Below are positions 8,038 to 14,300 of a DNA stretch of 22,068 nucleotides, one piece after another. Positions within the stretch are counted from its first letter, which is position 1. The number at the start of each line of letters is the position of its first letter. The stretch is from positions 1-22,068 of the forward strand of contig JAEWER010000009.1 in the NCBI GenBank assembly GCA_023389255.1. Reading direction: 5' to 3'. The notes beneath the pieces were generated by a model. That model saw nothing but the letters and a program-made list of their open reading frames with translations, was not told the DNA's origin and made no database searches. The stretch is from Bacillota bacterium. GTDB lineage: Bacteria; Bacillota; Clostridia; Saccharofermentanales; DTU023. The translations under genes and the position numbers were made by a program.

Positions 8038-9027
8038 CTAAGCTTTACGCTTTAAGTTCACGCCCCACTTTCTAAGTTTCTCAACTGGATAATAGGACTC
8101 CTTAGCCGTGCGGATACCTGCTATACCCATATCCTCTTCTCGATTGACGTATTCAACTGCAGAAAATTCATTTGCTAAAACCAATTGGTTGATAACTGCA
8201 TATAATCCACTGAAATCAGGATGTGCTTTTTCAAAATGCACCACTGCATAATCTGGCCTTGGCAAACAACCTAGGGCAAAAGCAATCATTTCTCCCGCAA
8301 AGAAAATAGCGCCACCTCTGACATCTACACAGCGAAAATCAGCAAATAAATTGCGGATAGCTGGTAGATCGCTTTGCGTAATATCTGAACAATCAACCTC
8401 ATGCTCCATGCACCAGGTTTTAGTCAGTTTTATCGCTTCTTCACCATCTTCTTTGGTTATAGAACGATAGCTAAACTGCGGATATTCACGTAAAAAATGA
8501 TTGATATGATTGCGTTTAGCCCGATATTTTTTGCCTTTTAGTGTCCGTAACGCTTCCGCATCATAAACATAGTCACTAAATTCTTCTTTACTGATCCACT
8601 CTTGCTCATATTCAGACAATTGTTTGAACATTGTTTTGTAGTGATCATCAATAAAGAGAACACGTAAATCCCAACTCTCATTAGCAAAAATACGTTCAGA
8701 AACTTTAAGACATGATCTTAGCCTGTCTAGAGTTAAATCACCAATAGGCAAGTAGATATGCGGTGTGGTAAAACGACCGCCGTCCGAAATACTGAGAAAA
8801 CAATCTTCTACAAATAAATAACGATAATTATATCCTGGTTGCCATGCTATTCTGCTGGTTAAGCTGGCGTCTGCCAAGCGCGTTTGACTTTGCTCAAGAC
8901 ATGCTTGATAGCGCTCACTAATCCGACAATCCAATATAGGAAGATCAGCAAAACGCAACGTTTCATCAAGTGTTATCTGTGGTTCTAATTTCATTTTAGG
9001 CTTGATTGGCTCGAGCAAAGCGTTCAT
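8038..9027 (-). CDS. DUF2156 (phosphatidylglycerol lysyltransferase C-terminal-like, GNAT-fold) protein
   Basis: A 329-residue cytoplasmic protein without membrane segments that matches the DUF2156 type, a double GNAT fold related to the catalytic part of MprF-like aminoacyl-phosphatidylglycerol synthases. Recognisable family blocks are YDAEALRTLKGKKYRAKRNHINHF at about 154-177 (quoted residues YDAEALRTLKGKK and RNHINHF), a central GGAIFFAGEMIAFALG, and the C-terminal VEYVNREEDMGIAGIRTAKESYYP block. No flippase domain is attached, so it is not MprF. Family members may transfer aminoacyl or acyl groups; the substrate is not known. The annotated ATG overlaps the preceding DUF1292 gene by 32 bases and has no clear ribosome site. 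A second ATG at 8992-8994 (residue 12) lies one base after that gene's stop and is an equally possible start. Confidence 0.83.
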   Translation of the reverse strand: MNALLEPIKPKMKLEPQITLDETLRFADLPILDCRISERYQACLEQSQTRLADASLTSRIAWQPGYNYRYLFVEDCFLSISDGGRFTTPHIYLPIGDLTLDRLRSCLKVSERIFANESWDLRVLFIDDHYKTMFKQLSEYEQEWISKEEFSDYVYDAEALRTLKGKKYRAKRNHINHFLREYPQFSYRSITKEDGEEAIKLTKTWCMEHEVDCSDITQSDLPAIRNLFADFRCVDVRGGAIFFAGEMIAFALGCLPRPDYAVVHFEKAHPDFSGLYAVINQLVLANEFSAVEYVNREEDMGIAGIRTAKESYYPVEKLRKWGVNLKRKA

Positions 9028-9469
9028 AAAACAACTCGAATACCAATTTCAACTCCTTTTTATCCCGAATCGATGTGAAATATTGGTCACCATTTGCATC
9101 ACGATAGGTGCGCATAATCACTACTTCAGGATCTTTATGTTCACCATTGTCAAACTCATAGTTGTACAAGACAGTGTATTCAGTATCACGGAAAATGAAA
9201 GCATCTATTTGTGACATGTAATGCTCTTTACCGTTACGTTGATCGACCACAATCAACAAAATTTGATCATTGGCGACATAACTCGAACTTCTCCTAGGTA
9301 CAGGATTTGCTCCTTTAGTAAGCGGCTGTCTGACTGTACTGCTCTTAGAGTTAGCTCCACTAGATCTGTTCACTCTCTGGCTTGACCCAAAAGCAAAGCC
9401 AGTACGGGCAGGACGTTGCCGAGCGTCGCTAGGACATTGTTGAGGTGGTAACGGTCTGTTGGTAGGCAT
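8996..9469 (-). CDS. DUF1292 protein with a long basic disordered N-terminus
   Basis: A 157-residue protein of unknown function. Residues 1-65 are low in complexity and rich in Arg, Ser, Pro and Gln, with no acidic patches except near D15; this part is probably disordered and positively charged. Residues 66-150 look like a DUF1292 (YrzB-type) domain: ILLIVVDQRNGKEHY, YTVLYNYEFDNGE, PEVVIMRTYRDANGDQYFTSIRDKKEL, then a Phe/Tyr-rich helix. The start ATG overlaps the stop of the upstream DUF1292 gene by one base (TAATG), and GAGG 7 bases upstream supports it. The two neighbouring genes therefore look like a tandem, strongly diverged pair. The role of DUF1292 proteins is not known; the basic tail could contact nucleic acid or membrane, which is inference. 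Confidence 0.7.
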   Translation of the reverse strand: MPTNRPLPPQQCPSDARQRPARTGFAFGSSQRVNRSSGANSKSSTVRQPLTKGANPVPRRSSSYVANDQILLIVVDQRNGKEHYMSQIDAFIFRDTEYTVLYNYEFDNGEHKDPEVVIMRTYRDANGDQYFTSIRDKKELKLVFELFYERFARANQA

Positions 9470-9846
9470 TAGTCGGCCTCTTCCTCAGCTGCCGTTTCAG
9501 CTAAAATGCGATCATATTCTGCAAAAACTTTAGTCTCTTCAGCTTCTGTCAGTGTTTCCACAAAGAATTCACCGTTGTCATCTTCTGTTAAAGCTGCAAT
9601 GGTGTAGCTAGGTTCTTCGTCATCGGTTACATGAACTAGTACACCGTAGTTTTTACCTTCAAATTCGAACTCATCAGCCAAAACAAAATTTAGTCTTTCA
9701 CCTGTAATTTCGTCTTCAAGTTCTAATACTGCATCATCATCGGAAATAAACAAGCTGGTTAAATCATTGTTTGCTTGATGATTATGTTCATGCTCATGGT
9801 TGTGCGCTCCACAGCAACAACCATCTTCGTGCCATAGTTGAATCAT
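9469..9846 (-). CDS. YrzB-like DUF1292 protein with His/Cys-rich N-terminus
   Basis: A 125-residue, very acidic cytoplasmic protein. The core (about 36-115) fits DUF1292: LELEDEITGERLNFVLADEFEFEGKNYGVLV followed by EPSYTIAALTEDDNGEFFVE and a helix with EYDRIL (only short parts are diagnostic). The first 23 residues are a dense metal-ligand cluster: H6, C10, C11, C12, H15, H17, H19, H21 and H23. In B. subtilis the homologous gene yrzB sits next to yrrK (ruvX) and yrzL (ireB), and the same order is seen here. AGAAAGGAG lies 6 bases before the ATG at 9846, a strong ribosome site. Metal binding is inferred from composition; the function is unknown. Confidence 0.82.
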   Translation of the reverse strand: MIQLWHEDGCCCGAHNHEHEHNHQANNDLTSLFISDDDAVLELEDEITGERLNFVLADEFEFEGKNYGVLVHVTDDEEPSYTIAALTEDDNGEFFVETLTEAEETKVFAEYDRILAETAAEEEAD

Positions 9847-9868
9847 TGTTAGCTCCTTTCTCTTGAGC

Positions 9869-10294
9869 CTATTTTCTCTGGGCGTCTAGGTAATCCTGCA
9901 ATAAAATTTCTGCAGCTATCTGATCAACGATCGCTTTACGTTTATGTGTCTTAACGTTGTTTTCACGCATAATACGTTGGGCAATAACCGTGGTATAACG
10001 TTCATCAAAAAGTATGGGTACAATCCCAGTCGCACGTAATAACTCTTTTTCGAGTTCACGCACCAATACTTCTTTGTCTCCCACTTTTCCGTCAGTACGC
10101 TTAGGCAAACCTAGCAAGATATCTGTAATTTGATGCTCTCTCACCAACACTGCAATCATATCAGCTACTTCAGCTAAGCTTTTATGCTTAGTAGCAAGAG
10201 TTGTTAGACCGCTCGCCAAAATTCCTAGCGGATCACTGATGGCAATGCCAGTACGAACAGTGCCATAGTCAATTGCTAGATATCGTTTAATCAT
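9869..10294 (-). CDS. ruvX: Putative pre-16S rRNA nuclease / Holliday junction resolvase-like protein
   Basis: RNase H-fold protein YqgF/RuvX (B. subtilis YrrK), 141 residues, normal size. It has been linked to maturation of the 16S rRNA 5' end in E. coli. Expected acidic residues are visible: D9 in the AIDYGTVRTGIAISDP block (residues 7-22), E98 in FDERYTT (96-102), and D124 in the final VDQIAAEILLQDYL helix. LLGLPKRTDG at 60-69 replaces the more usual LGLPLxMDG. The ATG at 10292-10294 overlaps the ireB stop by four bases (ATGA) and lacks a good ribosome site of its own, so it is probably translated by coupling. It sits in the conserved ireB-ruvX-yrzB order of Bacillota. Confidence 0.92.
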   Translation of the reverse strand: MIKRYLAIDYGTVRTGIAISDPLGILASGLTTLATKHKSLAEVADMIAVLVREHQITDILLGLPKRTDGKVGDKEVLVRELEKELLRATGIVPILFDERYTTVIAQRIMRENNVKTHKRKAIVDQIAAEILLQDYLDAQRK

Positions 10295-10542
10295 AGAGAT
10301 GAAATGTAGTGCTTGAGAATTACTTCTAGCAACTCATCTCTTTCCATTTTACGAATAGTTGCTCGGGCCCCTTGATGATTGGTGATATATACTGGATCAC
10401 CCGACATGAAATAACCCACTAATTGGTTGATTGGGTTATAACCTTTTTCTTCGAGAGCCGCTAACACTTCTTGCATTATTTTGCGAGCTTCGCTTGCACT
10501 GTCGATACTCATTTGAAAACGAGTAGTTTCTTGATCGACCAT
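10291..10542 (-). CDS. ireB: IreB family regulatory phosphoprotein (DUF965)
   Basis: An 83-residue member of the IreB/YrzL family. In Enterococcus faecalis, IreB is phosphorylated on N-terminal threonines by the PASTA kinase IreK and restrains cephalosporin resistance. Characteristic blocks are ETTRFQM at residues 5-11, with T6 and T7 at the place of the phosphorylated threonines, LEEKGYNPINQLVGYFMSGDPVYI in the middle (diagnostic part GYNPINQLVGY) and IRKMERDELLE near the end. AGAGGGG lies about 5 bases before the ATG at 10542. It follows mtaB after 26 bases and overlaps ruvX by four bases. The matching kinase and phosphatase genes are not in the window. Confidence 0.93.
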   Translation of the reverse strand: MVDQETTRFQMSIDSASEARKIMQEVLAALEEKGYNPINQLVGYFMSGDPVYITNHQGARATIRKMERDELLEVILKHYISSL

Positions 10543-10568
10543 AGATACCCCTCTTTGAGATAGTTAAT

Positions 10569-11963
10569 CTATTTTATTTTAACACCGAACATCATTTCTG
10601 GCGTAGCTTCAGCTAATTTGATGGTATACATCTCTCCCACTGCTGTTTCGTGATCAGCATTAAAGCGCACACGCAAGTAGTTATCTGTATAACCATAAGC
10701 AAATCCTGCTTGATCAATAGTTTCTACTAACACTTGTTTCTCAGTATCAAGAAATGATCTGCCATAGCGTAAAGCCATACGATCTGCTGTCGCTTGCATC
10801 TCTTGCGCCCTCACCTTAGCAACTTCTGGCGCGACTTGAGGCCACCTAGCAGCTGGCGTATATTGTCTCGGCGAATATCTAAAGACGTGCATGCGAGCAA
10901 ATCCGATCTCGCGTACAAAATCAATGGACTCTTGGAATTCTTCTGCCGTTTCTTCTGGGAAAGCTACCATTACATCTGTCGTGAATGCACATTTGGGATA
11001 ATGACTGCTCAAATTAGTGCATACCTGGCGATACTCAGCACTAGTATATCTGCGACGCATGCGCTTCAATACACCATCACTACCCGATTGAAGGGAAAGA
11101 TGAAAGTGTGGACAAACTTTTTCTGCGCTACGCAAGGTGCTAATAAACTCATCTGTGATAGACAGTGGCTCAAGCGAACCCAAACGAATTCTCTCTAAGC
11201 CAGGAAGTTCGTTTAATTGCACGCACAATTCAGCTAAAGCTGTGCTATCTCTACCTAAGTCACTTTCAAAAGAACATATATGAATTCCCGTCAGTACAAT
11301 TTCTTTATATCCACGAGCGATCAAAGCTCTAGCCTCATTGAGGATGGCATCACGCGAACGTGAACGCGAGCGTCCACGTGCTAAAGCAATGGCGCAGTAG
11401 GAGCAAAACATATTACAGCCATCTTGAATTTTAATCTGCGCTCTGCTTTCTTTTTGCTCTAACACTAACCCCAGCTCTTCAAACTCTGAGGCACCCGAGG
11501 GGGTATTGATATCAGGGCAAGCTTCTGTGCTATGCAACAATTTCTTATGTTCTGCTAAAACTTGTCGCCATTTCGGTTCAATATGCGGTTGATGTTTAGT
11601 CTTATCTGAACTATCGGTTGATCCCCATGAGCTTTGCTTGAGAACAGCTTCAATTTGTTTGACTAAAGTAGCTCTACCAGAGGTGCCACAAACAATATCT
11701 GCTTCCTGACTTAGGTCGGCTAACTGAGCATGGCATCCCATAGCAACAACGATGCTATTAGGGTTTAACTTACGATATCTTCTCAGCATTTGTTTGCTTT
11801 TACGACCAGCCTCAGCTGTGACACTACAAGTATTTAGCACATGAATATCCGCTTCTTCAGCCTTATCTGTTAAAGTTAAGCCAATTGCGACAAACTGCTG
11901 TGCTAAAGCTTCTATTTCATATTGATTTGTTTTACATCCGAGCGCGTGCAGGTAGATTTTCAT
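10569..11963 (-). CDS. mtaB: tRNA (t6A37) methylthiotransferase
   Basis: Radical SAM enzyme that converts t6A to ms2t6A at position 37 of tRNAs reading ANN codons. The 464-residue protein has the three family regions. The N-terminal methylthiotransferase domain holds auxiliary-cluster cysteines C10 (ALGCKTNQYE, the MtaB form of the motif), C46 and C77. The radical SAM domain has CNMFCSYC (C183, C187, C190), ARGRSRSR and EIVLTGIH. A C-terminal TRAM-like domain covers about 400-460. A segment at about 111-158, rich in Ser, His and Lys, is some 35-40 residues longer than I recall for B. subtilis MtaB. The ATG at 11963 lies inside the rnr coding end (32-base overlap), with GGAG 7 bases upstream. 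It is co-transcribed with rnr and ireB. Confidence 0.92.
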   Translation of the reverse strand: MKIYLHALGCKTNQYEIEALAQQFVAIGLTLTDKAEEADIHVLNTCSVTAEAGRKSKQMLRRYRKLNPNSIVVAMGCHAQLADLSQEADIVCGTSGRATLVKQIEAVLKQSSWGSTDSSDKTKHQPHIEPKWRQVLAEHKKLLHSTEACPDINTPSGASEFEELGLVLEQKESRAQIKIQDGCNMFCSYCAIALARGRSRSRSRDAILNEARALIARGYKEIVLTGIHICSFESDLGRDSTALAELCVQLNELPGLERIRLGSLEPLSITDEFISTLRSAEKVCPHFHLSLQSGSDGVLKRMRRRYTSAEYRQVCTNLSSHYPKCAFTTDVMVAFPEETAEEFQESIDFVREIGFARMHVFRYSPRQYTPAARWPQVAPEVAKVRAQEMQATADRMALRYGRSFLDTEKQVLVETIDQAGFAYGYTDNYLRVRFNADHETAVGEMYTIKLAEATPEMMFGVKIK

Positions 11964-13914
11964 CCACTAACTCCACATCTATATATTTTCTAATCTGATT
12001 TACTTTAACTATTTGTACAGTAACTTGCTGTCCCATGTCGTAACGCTTACCGCTACGCTTATCCAAGGCACAGAATAAGTCCTCTGCAAAACGGAAATTA
12101 CCTGGCAATTTAAAATACAAACACGATCCTTCTACTCCATCCGCAAAACGTACAAACATAGCATTTTCGGAAAAGCCAGACACCGTAGCTACAAGTACTT
12201 CACCCACTTTGTCTCGATAGTAACTCACTGCCATCGCTCTTTGCGAGAAACGCTCCGCTTCGCTAGCAATAACTTCTCGTTCTGAAATATAATGCGCAAT
12301 TACCTTAGCCTCTTCGGCAAATTGACTTTGTAAATGATTGGGCTTAGCACCTGCCAACCACTGCTTGATAATAAAGTGCGTATAAGTATCCGCATAGCGT
12401 CTGATCGGCGAAGTAAAATGGCAATAATCTGCGGTTGCTAGACCATAATGCTCTCCCTCTTCACCACTATAGCAAGCTTTCGCTAAAGAGCGTAAAGCCA
12501 ATGTCTGTAACGTTTCACTGTATGGCTTATCTTTGATCGACTCAATAAATGCTTGCATTTCTACAGGTGAGGGGTGATCATTCTTCAAACTTTTCTCATG
12601 ATCTAAACGCCTGCTAATTTCACGCAGACGAGCTATACGATCAACATCTGGTTCATCATGCACACGGAAAATAATGGGTAGACCATACTTTTTAGCTATG
12701 CGTGCTATCGCTTGATTCGCTTCGATCATAAACATCTCAATAATGCCTTCTGCGTACAGTCTAGGTTTCAATTTAATTGCCAACGGATTGTTCTGCTCAT
12801 CTAAAATAAACTCAGTTTCTGGGAAGTCAAAATCCAATTGTCCCCAGCGCTGATGCTTTGTACGCAACAAATCATGTAATTCGCTATAAAGCTGACAATT
12901 GTGTTGAAATCTACCAAGCATTTCCGAACCCGGTTTCCCCGCGATATCATCCGGTAATGTTTGGCTATGCAAGAATTGCTCAACTTCAACATAGGTACAA
13001 CGGCGTTTGCTCTTGATAATACTTTCATAAACTTTTTCCGTTAACACTTCACCCTGCATATCGAATTCCATTTCACAAGTTAGGGTTAAACGGTATACGT
13101 CGGGATGCAGACTACACAAGCCATTAGACAAAATCGGTGGATACATTGGGAAAACTCTATCTACAAGATAGACACTAGTACCTCTTTTGTATGCTTCATA
13201 ATCAAGCGCTGGGATCTGTCTGGAATAGTGATTAACATCTGCAATATGTACATAGAGTCGATAGCCACTATCCGTCTTGATAACATCGATAGCATCATCC
13301 AAATCTTTGGCAGAAGCACCATCGATTGTCATAGTAGACAGGCTAGTTAAATCAACTCTCTCATGTTTGAGTGCAAGATACTTGCTCTCATCTATCTCCG
13401 CACCAGCATAGACAGTTTCACAAAGAGTCAGTAACTCAGGGAAAAAAGTAGTAAAAACTCCCATCTCCTGATAGAGATAGTCTTCTTTGATCTCTGCTAT
13501 AGAACGTGAGTCATTCACCGCAACAACTTTAGCTAGTGCTTCGCCAGATTTGAGATAGTCAAAGATACGAACAACTACACGATCGCCTATGTTCGCTCCT
13601 CGAATATCTCGCTGTAATACAACAACTCCACGCCCCACTTTGGGTTCAGCTTTTAGTCTATACAGATTACGGCTACGTGAAACAAGAACACCTTCCTGCC
13701 AGAGATCTAGCATTTCTCGCTTGGGCAAGCATAACTTATTGGTTCTTCTCTTCTTGCTCTTCATCTGTTTGAAGGCATCACTTAACTGACGCTTTAATTT
13801 GCGCTTCTTAGATTTACTTAAAGGCTTTTGCGCTACGGCTTTTAATTTGCCCAACTCACGTTTATGCCGTTTTTCTTTTTGCCTGCGTTGGCGTTTTTTC
13901 TGTTGTCTTTTCAC
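11932..13914 (-). CDS. rnr: RNase R-type exoribonuclease with basic N-terminal extension
   Basis: 3'-5' exoribonuclease of the RNase II/R family, which degrades structured RNA and acts in rRNA and trans-translation quality control. Residues about 188-515 are the RNB catalytic domain, with metal-binding D198, D204, D206 and D207 in IDGASAKDLDDA and the HFTSPIRRYAD block at 499-509. Residues about 568-650 are an S1 domain. The N-terminus is unusual: residues 1-67 contain about 31 Lys or Arg, and only one cold-shock-type domain (about 72-135) precedes the catalytic part. The winged-helix and first cold-shock domain of a full RNase R seem to be missing, which explains 660 residues instead of 700-800. 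The start is a GTG at 13914 with GAAGG 6 bases upstream. A terminator hairpin ends just before that ribosome site. The secG-rnr order is common in Bacillota, but smpB does not follow here. Confidence 0.9.
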   Translation of the reverse strand: MKRQQKKRQRRQKEKRHKRELGKLKAVAQKPLSKSKKRKLKRQLSDAFKQMKSKKRRTNKLCLPKREMLDLWQEGVLVSRSRNLYRLKAEPKVGRGVVVLQRDIRGANIGDRVVVRIFDYLKSGEALAKVVAVNDSRSIAEIKEDYLYQEMGVFTTFFPELLTLCETVYAGAEIDESKYLALKHERVDLTSLSTMTIDGASAKDLDDAIDVIKTDSGYRLYVHIADVNHYSRQIPALDYEAYKRGTSVYLVDRVFPMYPPILSNGLCSLHPDVYRLTLTCEMEFDMQGEVLTEKVYESIIKSKRRCTYVEVEQFLHSQTLPDDIAGKPGSEMLGRFQHNCQLYSELHDLLRTKHQRWGQLDFDFPETEFILDEQNNPLAIKLKPRLYAEGIIEMFMIEANQAIARIAKKYGLPIIFRVHDEPDVDRIARLREISRRLDHEKSLKNDHPSPVEMQAFIESIKDKPYSETLQTLALRSLAKACYSGEEGEHYGLATADYCHFTSPIRRYADTYTHFIIKQWLAGAKPNHLQSQFAEEAKVIAHYISEREVIASEAERFSQRAMAVSYYRDKVGEVLVATVSGFSENAMFVRFADGVEGSCLYFKLPGNFRFAEDLFCALDKRSGKRYDMGQQVTVQIVKVNQIRKYIDVELVDENLPARARM

Positions 13915-13928
13915 CTTATACCTTCAAG

Positions 13929-13959
13929 AAAAAAAAGGTCGGGCTCACACCCGACCTTT
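13929..13959 (-). terminator. Intrinsic terminator after secG, abutting the rnr ribosome site
   Basis: A perfect 10-base-pair stem (arms 13934-13943 and 13950-13959, AAAGGTCGGG with CCCGACCTTT) with a 6-base loop is followed on the minus strand by a run of eight T (13929-13936, partly in the stem). It lies 22 bases after the secG stop. The rnr ribosome site (GAAGG) begins a few bases past the T-run and the rnr start codon at 13914 is about 15 bases beyond it, so any transcript started upstream must pass this element to reach rnr. Confidence 0.9.
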
Positions 13960-13981
13960 AGTAAAACTCATTTAACTAAGG

Positions 13982-14233
13982 TTAAATACCAGCACGACTG
14001 GTCAGGAGATAGAGTGCAATGGATAAGATCGCAAATACAATCGCCAATATTGAAGTTAACTTTTTCAACAGTTGGTCAATAGAGCGACCTTTACCTTGAC
14101 CAAAAAAAGTGTCTGCACCACCTGAGATAACTCCCAAACCTTTACTATTACCTTCTTGGAAAACTACCAAGAACACTAAGCCAATACAAACGATAATATC
14201 TAGCACTGCTAAAACTATTACTAAAGGACTCAT
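13982..14233 (-). CDS. secG: Preprotein translocase subunit SecG
   Basis: Small membrane subunit of the SecYEG channel, 83 residues, normal size. Two membrane helices (about 4-25 and 60-78) flank the typical loop VFQEGNSKGLGVISGGADTFFG, in which the QEGxSKGLG and GGADTFFG parts are diagnostic. The ATG at 14233 is preceded by AGGTGAGG. It lies 67 bases after secA, a less common direct neighbour that would give the cell a joint source of motor and channel subunit. It is followed by a strong terminator at 13929-13959 and then rnr. A candidate promoter is found in the secA-secG gap. Confidence 0.95.
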   Translation of the reverse strand: MSPLVIVLAVLDIIVCIGLVFLVVFQEGNSKGLGVISGGADTFFGQGKGRSIDQLLKKLTSILAIVFAILSIALYLLTSRAGI

Positions 14234-14266
14234 ACCCTCACCTATCTTTTCTCATATTCGGTCGCC

Positions 14267-14295
14267 AGTTTATCACAATTCACTAGTTATCACAA
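14267..14295 (-). promoter_or_regulatory. Candidate secG promoter containing a 9-base direct repeat
   Basis: On the minus strand TTGTGA (14290-14295) and TAAACT (14267-14272) are 17 bases apart, each matching four of six consensus positions. The same region holds two copies of TTGTGATAA (14287-14295 and 14270-14278), repeated with a period of 17 bases. The repeat could be an operator or chance in AT-rich DNA. It lies entirely between the secA stop and the secG ribosome site. Confidence 0.3.
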
Positions 14296-14300
14296 CAGCA

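Noticed and set aside
10794..11198. Plus-strand open frame of 134 codons inside mtaB
   Set aside because: It lies opposite a clear, motif-complete gene, its product has no recognisable domain and no ribosome site was evident. It is a shadow frame.
13971..13986. Palindrome TTTAAC-TAAG-GTTAAA over the secG stop codon
   Set aside because: Six AT-rich pairs only; the real terminator lies next to it, and such palindromes are frequent by chance in AT-rich DNA.
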